A stretch of 64,000 nt of DNA from Hofstenia miamia (lineage: Eukaryota; Xenacoelomorpha; Acoela): contig SCFE01000008.1 in NCBI GenBank assembly GCA_004352715.1, positions 3,400,411 to 3,464,410 of the forward strand, in the 5' to 3' direction. Within the stretch, counting starts at the first letter, position 1. Every line of letters starts with the position of its first letter. The notes beneath the pieces are model-generated. The model was given only the letters and a program-made list of their open reading frames with translations. It had not been told where the DNA came from and did no database searches. A program made the position numbers and the translations under genes. Shown here one piece after another: positions 45,012 to 56,399 of this stretch.

Positions 45012-47434
45012 AAAGAGTTATATGTATTACTGATATACTGATATATACAAATAGCGGTTTGAAAAGTTAAAAATTTTTTGAAAAATTAGTGCATTCATTT
45101 TTCATGGTAAATTTTGAGAAATTTCCTTTGTTTAAAATTTGCTAAAAATGTAGTTTGATTAAGTATAGAAATTTTGCAGTATGTAGGCAATATAGGCTTT
45201 AGTTTATGGAACTCCTATATTTAAAATGGGCTTGTAAAGCGTAATGTAATTAATCAACTGATTTGACAATGTAAACTATTAAACTGATTTACATAATTTG
45301 TAAATACATTAATAGTTTTGACAGTCGAGAGCTTGTAGCTTTGGTATGCTTTCATGTTCCATTTCAAATTCCTTATATTGTAACATTTCCCTGTTTATTA
45401 AAGTTCACTCATAAACTTTACATATGCGCAAATCAAGCAATTAAAATTAATATACTGCTCCAAATATATAGTTTGCCCAAATATTAACTCTTAAGCAGTG
45501 GATATCAATGCATTTATGAAATAAATTTGCGTCTGTAATGCTGTGTATCAAATTGGAAAGGTTTAGACAATATGAAGACTATTTTGTTTGGGATCAGGTC
45601 CCAAGTCTACATTTGCGCTTCTGAAATATTTTAACAAAAAATTAATTTAGGAATTGCAATATGCGTTTCCGAAAAGACTCAGTTTATTTCAGAAAATTGA
45701 GGCAATGTATGAAAATTATTTTGGAAACCACTACATTTCACAATGTATAGTTGCATGTAAACGTCCCTGAGCCGGGCTGCGTCAGGCTGAAAGTTTTTAT
45801 ATAAAAATTAAGATTTTTGTAAAATTATTAAATTTGTTAAAGAAGAATAAGAAAAAATGTGTCTATTAATAGTGAAGTTAAAACAAATTATTAGCACTTA
45901 AAATATTGTCATAAACAAATTCACAAAAACGAGATTATTTACAGATTTTGTCATAAAAATATCACAGATTTACAAATTTGTGCATTCGGACTATAGTATA
46001 TTTATTTCATTATAAAGCAATCATCATGATTATAGAGTTTGAATCTCTTCAAATCAAATCTCTTAGATTAAATCAAATTAAAAGTAAATAAAGATTCCTT
46101 TAACAGATTTGCACTTTTTCTAACTAGAAAATTGTAGATATACGCAAATCGTTATTCTTAAGAATTGGGCTAATTAGATGATTTACTATCAAATTTACTA
46201 AAAAGTTCGAGCCTTGTGCAAAATTATGTTTTTACTATATTCCCGGAAAAATTAAGATGAATTATGATTAAACTATTCAGTAAAAAAGAAACCATAAAAA
46301 TGAATTACTTAGTGTTGAATAGTTTATATATTAAATGAAGGTTAATGCCTTATCGTTTTCAGCCACTGAAATATTCAAAAAATATACTATAAGATTTAGT
46401 CTTGATTTGATTGGCTCTGTGCTTTTATGCTGCTAGGAGAGATTCTAGAGGGTAGACATACAAGAGATGGCTCATAGGCTGAAAAATTAGGCCCAATCCG
46501 ATCCAGACTACCTTAGGTCCATGTCCTCCTCTACACCCCCACACGAATATTGCTCGATCCACGAAAATTAATGGCAATTTTGGACTAATTTTATTACCCT
46601 TGCCAAGGAAATTTTTTTGTTTGCAAGACTGAAGTTGAATATTTTAAAAACGCATGACATTGACTATAAATTGAAGTTGAAAGCTGAAATTTAGTTATAA
46701 AAGAGGATGTGATGCTGCTGTAAAAGCTCAAAATCTTAATTTAATTTTTCACCATATTGTTTAGAGATTATGTAGCATTTACTGCATTTGCGTTGATTTG
46801 CGTGTATTCTACGTAATAGCAGTATTTTAAATTTTCGGTTATTTGTTATCGTACCATTTGTTCCAATACCTCAGCCCTATTGTGCCAGGGAGTGTTTTGT
46901 GCTGTTCATTTCCGACCTTCACTAGAGCAGGTCCCTGCAATCTATTTTTTCTTTTGTAAGAAATTCCATATTAAGAATCAATTACAATTATTTCATAAAG
47001 CATTCTATTATAATGGAATGCAATGCAGGAGTTAATAAATATTCGTTGCAGCACAAGATCAAGAATTTTTTGGAAGTTTCTAATGCAATGATTTAAGTTG
47101 TTACTACGATCAAAATAAGCAAAACGTAGCAAATTTCTAGTAAGCTCAAGCGTTTTAATTATATTGCGGCACTGCTACTATATTGTTTTAAAGTAGACTA
47201 TTCTACTGTGCCACTTCTAGAGAAAATTGTAGACAAAAATATAACGGGTCATAACGTCCTCACTTACTCAAATAATGCAATTTATTTATTTCTGCTAATA
47301 GTCTTTAAATATTTTTACAGCACTACATAAAATGAAGTAGAAAAACATCAGAAATTACAACATAGCTATTTTTTCTATGTGCACGCACACCAATGATGTA
47401 TATTAAAAAATTTGTAAAGAACAATTGAAATTTT
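43852..47434. other. 3' flank of the receptor gene and AT-rich DNA
   Basis: The first few hundred bases are probably 3' UTR. (TA)n runs lie at 44652-44675 and 44949-45008. No other gene or element was recognised up to the gap. Confidence 0.4.
44949..45008. repeat. (TA)n microsatellite
   Basis: Interrupted TA repeats with a CTG interruption. Confidence 0.9.
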
Positions 47435-48434
47435 NNNNNNNNNNNNNNNNNNNNNNNNNNNNNNNNNNNNNNNNNNNNNNNNNNNNNNNNNNNNNNNNNN
47501 NNNNNNNNNNNNNNNNNNNNNNNNNNNNNNNNNNNNNNNNNNNNNNNNNNNNNNNNNNNNNNNNNNNNNNNNNNNNNNNNNNNNNNNNNNNNNNNNNNNN
47601 NNNNNNNNNNNNNNNNNNNNNNNNNNNNNNNNNNNNNNNNNNNNNNNNNNNNNNNNNNNNNNNNNNNNNNNNNNNNNNNNNNNNNNNNNNNNNNNNNNNN
47701 NNNNNNNNNNNNNNNNNNNNNNNNNNNNNNNNNNNNNNNNNNNNNNNNNNNNNNNNNNNNNNNNNNNNNNNNNNNNNNNNNNNNNNNNNNNNNNNNNNNN
47801 NNNNNNNNNNNNNNNNNNNNNNNNNNNNNNNNNNNNNNNNNNNNNNNNNNNNNNNNNNNNNNNNNNNNNNNNNNNNNNNNNNNNNNNNNNNNNNNNNNNN
47901 NNNNNNNNNNNNNNNNNNNNNNNNNNNNNNNNNNNNNNNNNNNNNNNNNNNNNNNNNNNNNNNNNNNNNNNNNNNNNNNNNNNNNNNNNNNNNNNNNNNN
48001 NNNNNNNNNNNNNNNNNNNNNNNNNNNNNNNNNNNNNNNNNNNNNNNNNNNNNNNNNNNNNNNNNNNNNNNNNNNNNNNNNNNNNNNNNNNNNNNNNNNN
48101 NNNNNNNNNNNNNNNNNNNNNNNNNNNNNNNNNNNNNNNNNNNNNNNNNNNNNNNNNNNNNNNNNNNNNNNNNNNNNNNNNNNNNNNNNNNNNNNNNNNN
48201 NNNNNNNNNNNNNNNNNNNNNNNNNNNNNNNNNNNNNNNNNNNNNNNNNNNNNNNNNNNNNNNNNNNNNNNNNNNNNNNNNNNNNNNNNNNNNNNNNNNN
48301 NNNNNNNNNNNNNNNNNNNNNNNNNNNNNNNNNNNNNNNNNNNNNNNNNNNNNNNNNNNNNNNNNNNNNNNNNNNNNNNNNNNNNNNNNNNNNNNNNNNN
48401 NNNNNNNNNNNNNNNNNNNNNNNNNNNNNNNNNN
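47435..48434. other. Assembly gap (1000 N)
   Basis: Exactly 1000 unknown bases. It cuts the N-terminal part of the P-like transposase on its right side. Confidence 0.99.
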
Positions 48435-49369
48435 TAGTCTGTTTCTTACAATCTTTAACAATTGGTGGAAGATAGTTAACGTAAAATCAACAAATAAAGG
48501 CATAGAGAAAAATGATTCGTTTTCAAATTTTATTTCGAATTGTGATTTATCAAATTTGGAATACTTGGAAAAACTTATACCAACATTTGAAAATTTAACG
48601 GGATTACCAAAAAAGAGAAATTTTTCTTTAACCTATGAGACCGGAAATGCTTTGCAATCGATAACATCATGTTTAATAGCTTTAACTCATTATGTTTTGA
48701 ATGAATTAAATTGGGATTACATTCTCCTTGGCCAATTCCAATCGGACATTTTAGAGTCGACTTTCGGCCAGTATCGGCAAATGAATGCTGCAAACTTCTA
48801 CATATCCTATGAAATTTTTTTACAGTTTTAGAATTGATTCTATAAGACGTTTATTAAAAAATGTGGATTTTAAAGATGTTCATGATAAAACCTATTGCAA
48901 AAATTGCGAATTGTGTTGCATGAATATAATAGATAAAGATTTGCACATAATCGACGATATACTATCAGATGAGAACGTAATGCAATGTTCTAAAGAAGAT
49001 GCTTTTATTTGCTACTACATTTCGGGCTACCTAGCTTACAAATTCTCTTTACACAAGGATACAGACGATGAAGAAAGTCATTCATTTAAATTGTTTTTTG
49101 ATAACATCAATCGTGGTAAACTGACTCAACCAAGCAAATCCTTGGTGTAATTTGTTATTTTAGCACATTCATTCTACTGTACCACAGAAAATATTGCTTG
49201 CAGAAAGTACATGTCTCAATGTCTTCAATATATCGCTGATGCCATTGATTTTTCTACTAATGTGAAATGCTTAACATCCTTAATCAATATCCTATCAAAA
49301 GGATTTGTGAACAAAAGCTCAGAACTGTCGATATCCGAATTTAAAAAAAAACTTGCAAAATATTGCTAA
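48435..49369 (+). pseudogene. P-element/THAP9-like transposase, C-terminal part, broken
   Basis: Reading begins at the gap edge. It contains YETGNALQSITSCLIALTHY, then LLGQFQSDILESTFGQYRQM, then NAANFYISYE. This matches the conserved LLGxxQTDxLExRFGxYRQxxGxNYxxS block near the C-terminus of P-like transposases, where DxLE contributes to the catalytic fold. A frameshift lies in the T7 run at 48815-48821. The frame resumes with RIDSIRRLLKNV, then a cysteine cluster (YCKNCELCC) and YYISGYLAYKF, the usual YISGYVAxK motif. A TAA at 49148-49150 interrupts it before the final stop at 49369. The gap hides the N-terminal THAP finger, if there was one. Confidence 0.75.
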
Positions 49370-49674
49370 ATATAGCTTGATGTATTGATTTTAATATTCT
49401 CTGATGCATTATATACTAAACACTATTTTTAAATAAATTCATTGAGCATATTTTATATGTAAAACTAGATGTTTTTTGTTGTTATTTGGGTATTAAGGTA
49501 ATTCTAAATTTATTTAATTCATTTATAAAACATTAATGCAATTATTCACATTTAAACAACAATTTTGTAAGTCGTACATTGAGAAGTTTAATTTTAGTGT
49601 TTAACATTTTGGGCCTTCAACGATTTTCAGGAATTAGTCGTGTTCATGTCCTTATTGTTAAGTACTCCTTGATA

Positions 49675-49705
<31 letters not shown>

Positions 49706-49844
49706 TTCTGAACAACCTGTAACAAAAAAAGTTGAACACCAGCATTTATACATCAATGCACCATCTCGTCTCAATTGAAAATGCTAGTTTTGCCATAAAC
49801 TTACAGGTATCGAATACCAAACGCTCAACTCAGCCTTCACTTCA
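49370..49844. other. Flank of the P-like relic with a (TA)n run
   Basis: Contains TA repeats at about 49672-49706 and no coding signal. Confidence 0.5.
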
Positions 49845-49982
49845 TTAAATGACTGAAACACTCCTGCCTATTTCTCTTTTAATGACCCAAATGTTCTCGA
49901 TTGGATTGCCAGCAGGAGCTTGACTCAGCCAATTCAATATCGCAATATCACTGAAAAGCTCCCAACATTTCTGTTCCGTTAA
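49845..49982 (-). pseudogene. Tc1/mariner transposase C-terminal relic
   Basis: The reverse strand reads LTEQKCWELFSDIAILNWLS, then QAPAGNPIENIWVIKREIG, up to a TAA at 49847-49845. This is the LxWPxQSPDLNPIENxWxxLKxxI block of Tc1-like transposases, containing the last catalytic acidic position (the E of PIEN). Upstream sequence on this strand (to about 50240) is too broken to translate. Confidence 0.65.
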
Positions 49983-50303
49983 CATTGACCGAATTTAAGT
50001 CTATATTGGGCAATCTCCACATTTTAAAGGAAAAGTCTCATAAAATGGCTAGAAAGTTTTAAATTAACATATTAAAGTAAACGGGCCAAAAAAAGTGTAC
50101 GTTTACAAAAAACGTTTTAAATTTTGCTGAAAACACAGTAGCAAACATTCATCCTAGTCAGTGGTACGATCTACTATTCATCCTTTTATACCAACGATTT
50201 ACTAAATTCTATTGACTCACCATAACAAATAAATTATTTTGATTTGCCATGTTATTTTCACATCATGAGATGTTTAATAAATCAGTTAATTCTCAACAAC
50301 ATA

Positions 50304-50366
50304 TTGCTTAGAAATCACATTCACAAGCAGGCTGAGTCAGAATACAACGCGATCAAGCCAGACTGC
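50304..50366 (+). repeat. Diverged direct repeat, copy 1
   Basis: It starts TTGCTTAGAAATCACATTCA and ends GACTGC. It aligns with 52503-52566 at roughly 75-80% identity by eye. Confidence 0.65.
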
Positions 50367-51863
50367 TAAAATAAATGATCCCAAATAGGCCGAATCATAT
50401 TTCCAAAATGTTTTACTTAAAAATGGAATACATTTTACCCTCAGATGGTAAGTAAATAAAAAAAAAGAACTGGCATCTAGATTTTTTAAGTATAAATAGC
50501 TTACTGAGAGCGAGATACATCAAAAACAGGCTTACAAAGAGCGAAATTGAAAATACGCAAAACCGGATATAGCGAAAAGATTAAATATTAGACTGCAAGG
50601 ACATAATATATTACATAATTACTTGTAACGCAAAATAACAAGCTTTTTATCAGACAGAAAACTGAACACAATACTAATTTGTTTATAAAACTCATTCAAC
50701 CAACAAATCCTTACCAGTTATAGGTTGCGGTACTTACAATAACTACAGGTAACGCTCGCTAGATTAAACATCTTTCTGTTAAGGTCATCTACTGTTAATA
50801 AAATTGTGATTGATAGCCGATTTCGGTTAATGGCTTTGTGTGTGATATGACAATGAAGACGATGTCATACTTTGGCTTATCTAATACTGAACGTCTTTTG
50901 GCAATTAATGGCAGCATCAGCATAAATGGTGCAACTAAGTACTATATATGCACATAGTACGTGAAAAGATACAGTTAAACCAAACGGTACACTTATCATT
51001 TTCCGGAAATAGTACCTAATCTATGCCGTTATATTCTATATAAATACGGCAGTGTTTTCATATTACTTGCATTTTAAAATGCTTCTCTATAAGTTATAAG
51101 AAATAATGACACAACTTAATTCGTACATCGACACCACATAAGTTGCAGCCAGCCAACGAAAGTTAAGTCTTGTTTTGCATTTGAAATGAATCTGCAAAAA
51201 GTGATGAAGAGCATATTAGCAATGAACGATCGAAGCCAATAAAAAAATTCTTCCTATCAGCAGCAAAAGCAAATCCATTCTTCTCATCCATTACCGCTGA
51301 TTTCTTTGAAAACCCAATATTATTCGTGGGAGCCCACACTAAAGTAATTTAATGTAGAAATTTCTGTCCTTCGTAATAACAAAAGTATGATTAGAGAGTC
51401 ATTGATAAACAAAGTTGTCGCATTAGTTTTTGATGGACTAAAACCTCGACAGGAAAACCACGACAGATTAATTTCAACTGTAGACAGTCATTAACCAATA
51501 TTCTGGTGCAGTTATATTACTGTCTATCAATTCTGGGAAATATCAATGAGCTAGGGCATTTCAATTTCTGAGAACCTTGTTTGATTGCAGACACAATGCT
51601 GGAAAATTCCCACACGCAATTTTAACAAAGTTTCTATACGATTCGCTTATCGTTGGAGTCAATAGAAAATGTGTCGAATACTCTGATATTATTGTTATGA
51701 TTTTATACTAACTGTGTTGCCAAATAATGACCCAATAAAGCAGAGACTTTGTTTTTACCGTCAACACAGTGATAGCCCATTCCTGTATGTCTGTATGAAG
51801 TAATACATAGTGAAACAAGCAAAAACAAAGCGTGTATTGGATAACTTTGATGTGGAACATTAG

Positions 51864-52040
51864 ATTCACCTTTATGTAAGGTTTACTCGAGTGTTTCGAA
51901 TTATTGTTGACAAAATAATTGACGAACTTTATTTTTTCAATCCAGACTTAGATAACGACACAAGTGAAGACATTACCTACAATGATGGCTACATAATTCA
52001 CTTCAAAAAAAGACTTAAGTGTGAGAATTGTTCTGATTGA
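51864..52040 (+). pseudogene. Short P-like/THAP9-like C-terminal relic
   Basis: The open stretch contains IVDKIIDELYFFNPDLDN and ITYNDGYIIHFKKRLKCENC before a stop at 52038-52040. The GYIxHxxxxxLKCENC pattern resembles the YIAGYIVxKLxxxLKCxxC region of P-like transposases. Sequence on both sides is too broken to read. The element may extend over about 50.3-52.6 kb, bounded by the direct repeats. Confidence 0.42.
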
Positions 52041-52502
52041 AGACATTTTAATTCCGAATGCAATATATGAAGGAGCTGGCGAAAAAATAACACTTTTTAT
52101 CTGTTTCATGCTTATTATTAAGTAGAAATTAAGTGTGATTTACAAAATAATTCACACTGTGTTTCTAAAAGCGCGAAACATTGTATGTTGTTGGTGAAGA
52201 ACTTCTGGTGTGTCTAGTTGCCGCATCCAGCAAAGGTCGGTCAACCTTGATGCAGAAGACTTTCCTTTATAGTAAATTGTTGATAAGAAAATTCTGTTTC
52301 TGGCGTATGTCGATGAAGCACACGTTTAGAGAAAATCGTTAACAATATGCGGTGGTATTACTAAGAGCGGTGTGCGAGTACAACCCTGAAAATTTGTGAA
52401 ACAGTTTTGTTTTACTTGTATTCAACAGAGTTACAATAAGGAATATTTTGGTTTTTATTCATATGACATAGAGGTCCTACAGTACAACTTCATAATACAG
52501 GT

Positions 52503-52566
52503 TTGCTTAGGAATCACAATCATAAGCGAGCTGATACAGAATACAATCGTGCTCGTGCCTAACTGC
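52503..52566 (+). repeat. Diverged direct repeat, copy 2
   Basis: It starts TTGCTTAGGAATCACAATCA and ends AACTGC; partner of 50304-50366, 2.2 kb away in the same orientation. Confidence 0.65.
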
Positions 52567-55014
52567 GCCGTTTCATGCCATGCCGAAAATCAAGGCACGG
52601 TTCCAACACTGGATGGGATAAGGTCTCGCATGGTGGCTGTCATGAAAGCAAAAATGTATCTACAGCCGTGTTGTAGTAGGCCATGGTCCCACATAGTTAT
52701 CGACCCCTATTTTGTAACAATGTGAGGCCCTAATGAACAATAGACTCAAATAAGGAAAATATGGAGTTCTAAAATTAGAGGCTTTAAAGACAAGTCTATT
52801 TCATCAAAAAAGATTTTTATGTAATCTAAGCAAAAACTTACAAATGTATGTATAATGATTTTTTTTTGAAATAACATAAAATGGCGAACTAAGCAGCATT
52901 TCATCGATTTAATAAAACATTTAGAAACATTTAGTGACAACTTACACAAACAATTACCTCAAAGGCAACAGAACAGTAAATAGTATATTTTCAACGAATT
53001 TTAAGATAACATATTTTGCAGGATAGTAAATTTTTGATGGACACTAAATTTTACCATGGATCTAAGTAAATATATTTCTTCAAGTCAGGTGTTAAAACAA
53101 GAGGTGACACTATCTCCAAAATCATTAAACATTAATTACTTTTAAGATCGGTCGCAGCAAAAATAAATACAGATCCTTGCAATTCTTAACAGTGAATGTT
53201 CTTAGTAACCATGAATGTTAAATTACAAATTAAGTTCTCATGGGAGTACGAGATCAGTACACACCGTGCCACTCAAACGAGCAATGGACAGTGAAAGTTA
53301 ATATATTGTTAACAAATTAGTGAAAGGGAAATCATATTTTTGTTTTTTTGGTTAATTGATAATTGAGGCATTCAAAGTTAAAAAATTTCAAAATTCCTGA
53401 ATTTTTAAAAAATAAGTTATATAGGATTATACATTTATGCTCGTAAGACAACAAAGTACATAGAAGCCGCCACATTTAGACATCTGGATACAACGGCCCA
53501 TTATGTTGGATTGATAGCCAAAAAATGAACTTAACATCTCGAAATTTTTCAAAAGTCAAAATATTAACCTTAATATTATTTTATTACCAACAGTTTTGCT
53601 GACAATGATACACTATCTATCGAATCTGGTTCAACATATGTATACGGTGTTTCAAACTAATTGGCTATATAGAAGCATTTTAATAAAATTTTCCATACTA
53701 CATAGAAGGAGTCTAGTTTTTCCAAAACATTATTTTCTATGACTATTTCTTAGAAAGAGAATCGATCCTGGAATTAGTAATGAAGATAGAGGATACAAAA
53801 TGTTATAGTAGTCATCATCTAGTTTTTTAGTTATTCATGTCAAAGTATCATTTTGTGGAAAGATCAGATGGAAGAAAATATCTCACTAAGTCATTAATGA
53901 TGCTAATTAAGCAGCATGGCGGCAGTTAACCCGCATTTGTTTGGTAAAATTACATATTAAAAACCAATTATGAGAATGACGCTTTTAAATTTTTTAAAAC
54001 AATTTTGAGCCAAATTTGAAATTGTCAATAATGTCTGCTTAAAAATCCAGGCTTTTTGAAGAAAATTTCAAAAAAATTATTAATGATGTAAAATGATGCA
54101 ATTTGAAAAGTGTGAATTACTAGAGAATAATTATGCCAAATATCAACCATCAGCAATGAATATTTACAAAATAACAATGTCACAAATATCACTTACACAC
54201 GTAAAATGGCGAAAGAGAAAAACCAACTTTATGAGCAGCCAGTTGGTAATTTCAACATTTCATATCACTTCGCACTGATATTAAATCCTAAGGTAACATG
54301 CACAACGAAATTTCGAAAAAATGTTGATGAGGAAAAAATGCTATAATAGAAAAAATGTCAATGTCTCAGCAAATATTCAATGTGAGAAATATTATCTTCA
54401 ATTTCGCGCGTATGAAATTTGCTATGTTAATACATTAGTGAGAAAATGTAATAATAAATTCTGATGTTTCTTTATCATCTAGAAAGGCATCTATTATCAA
54501 TCTCTGTCAGGAAGGCTTTGTCTGACATTTCACTATTGCATATTATGTTGTTGATCTCTTAAAGAACCTGCCAGGATTTTCAAAAATTTTATTCCCAAGT
54601 CGATTTTTCAATAGAAAAATTGAAAGTGTCTATTTCAAACACGTTTTACACCAAAACATATTAATCTATAAAACCATTTACGATGATTTATTGCTGACTA
54701 AGCCTTCTTGTTTAAGTGGCGCTATTTCACTTTGTTGTAAAGCATGTAATGAACTTGCCAGTTGAATTATCGCACAAAGCTTATTTAGCTTTCCTCCGTT
54801 TAGTGGTGTGCAATTAAAATGATTCAAATTTCTTGAGATGAAAGAAAAAAAGAGCTAAAATACGAATCTACGAATTATTTTACAAAGAAAGACTAACTTA
54901 AGAGTTAAAATACTTAGACAATCTCAAATTGAGCAAATGGGCAAAACCTTAGTATATAGGGAAAGTAATTGTAAACTCAAAGAAACTGAAGATTTGAATA
55001 GTTTTTTTGTAAAT
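52567..55014. other. AT-rich DNA without recognised genes
   Basis: The tail of an open frame (to 52725) shows no family I know. The remainder is broken in all frames. Confidence 0.4.
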
Positions 55015-55273
55015 TTAATGAGGACATTCACAAGGATGACGACATACAAATACCTTAAAATGAAGACCTAACCCTTTTATAACAGAGGAAAAATGCCCAA
55101 GATTTTTATTAGGTTGAAAGATGGCAAATCTAAGGAACGAGAAATGACTCAAATTTGGTTCTACAAAGAATTTTCGGCTAAAATTAGTGAAATATTTGCT
55201 GGCCTTTATAACAGGTGCATATTTTGATAACTGGAAAAGAGCAATTGTTAGACCACATATAGTTAAAAAATGA
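55015..55273 (+). pseudogene. Degraded LINE reverse transcriptase relic
   Basis: At 55099-55227 the plus strand reads KIFIRLKDGKSKEREMTQIW, then FYKEFSAKISEIFAGLYNR. A frame change then gives GAYFDNWKRAIVRPHIVKK to 55273. Together they mirror the RT N-terminal layout of LINEs: xxLKxGKSPGxDGIxxEFYKxF...LxxLFNxxxxTGxxPxxWKxAxVxPIxKKG. The YADD core is not found. It reads unlike the two LINE copies at 13-18 kb and is probably another family. Confidence 0.5.
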
Positions 55274-55611
55274 CCACTGCACAAAAGACGCATATAGAAA
55301 AATCATAAAAATTATCTTAACTGAGTTTTCAAAAAATATATGGCCTAATAATAAATTATCGCTCTCTGTGTATAACTCACTACCTGTACTATTATTAACA
55401 ATTCTACGGCATGTTTGCTCTATAGAAACACAACATGAAATGTTTATTTGAATAACGACTATAAAACTTAACATATATCAACAGAAACACGAATAATTTT
55501 TTAGCTGTTTAAAAGAACATTGTAAACTTTCAATATTTGCATGTCCTAATATTAGGACTCTACGAGTACTCGAGGTACAAAACTCAACTCGACATTTCGA
55601 ATACCCTTAAC

Positions 55612-55963
55612 CAGACTTGTCAATGAGCCGAGCCGAGCCGAGCCGAGCCGAGCTTGAGCAGAGTATTGGATATACAACGAGCCCAAACCGAGCCGTTTTT
55701 GGGCAAACCAAATTTATAGAGCTGCTTGTTAATTCGATTATGCAGATTTCTCTAATTTTTTCATTCACTTATAATCGAATTTTAGAAATGTTTATTAAAT
55801 AATGGGAAGCGCAATTGAAAAAATTCTGAGAGCACAATATATTTAAAAAAAAATACCGAGATGAAACGAGCCTCATTGAAAGATTTTCTGTGGCGAGTCG
55901 AGTCGAACTTACTCAAAATTTAAGCGAGCCGAGCTTAGTAATTTCGGCTCGTTGACAAGTCTG
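55612..55963. mobile_element. 352-bp MITE with 20-bp inverted ends and internal GAGCC repeats
   Basis: The left end reads CAGACTTGTCAATGAGCCGA (55612-55631) and the right end, reverse complemented, CAGACTTGTCAACGAGCCGA (55944-55963): one mismatch in 20. Just inside the left end, GAGCC/GAGCCGAGCC units repeat about five times. The right side carries related GCGAGCCGAGC and CGAGTCGAGTCG units. There is no coding capacity. The size, inverted ends and subterminal repeats fit a non-autonomous DNA transposon. The flanking bases CCCTTAAC and CCAACAAC do not show a clear duplication. Confidence 0.75.
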
Positions 55964-56140
55964 CCAACAACCACAACCAACTCGATATTAGTCTGAACAG
56001 CATCTATCCTTCTTCAATTTTTGCCTGTAATGTCGAAGAATCCATGGACCTTTCACTATTACTCTCAAATTGCGAGCCATACTAATATACTAAGATAACA
56101 TATACAAATATACACAAATATATATATATATACCAAACAT

Positions 56141-56399
56141 AAAATTTACAATAGAACAAGAAAATGAGAAAATAAATTTTTTAGATGTTACTGTAACAAA
56201 TGTTGAAAGATCATATGAAACTGAAATATTTATTAAGAAAACGAACAGCGGTCTTAACATACCATTTGATTCTTATTGTGATCCAAAATATATGTTAAAC
56301 ATAATCAGATGTTTGTGTCAAAGAATTATCAAAATATCATCATCATATTTAAAAATTACAAATTCATTAGATCGATTATATGACATGTTTGGTGATAAT
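56141..56399 (+). pseudogene. Penelope-like element reverse transcriptase, C-terminal part (5' half of split element)
   Basis: The frame reads KFTIEQENEKINFLDVTVTN, then ETEIFIKKTNSGLNIPFDSY, then NSLDRLYDMFGDN, where it is cut by an inserted hAT element. The FTxExExxxKIxFLDxxVxR and TxIYRKPTxTxxxIxFxSxHP blocks are typical of the RT C-terminal region of Penelope-like elements. The sentence resumes beyond the insert with GDNGYTHHFI, the conserved L-x-x-NGYPxxFI motif. Confidence 0.8.
56392..56399 (+). repeat. 8-bp target site duplication, left copy (GTGATAAT)
   Basis: Identical to 58070-58077. An 8-bp duplication is the hallmark of hAT insertion. Confidence 0.9.

Noticed and set aside
52396-52725. 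109-codon frame with several cysteines
   Set aside because: It overlaps a diverged repeat, and I see no family resemblance.
55015-55474. Two reverse-strand frames of about 90 codons
   Set aside because: The plus strand of the same interval reads as a LINE reverse transcriptase relic, which explains the composition.
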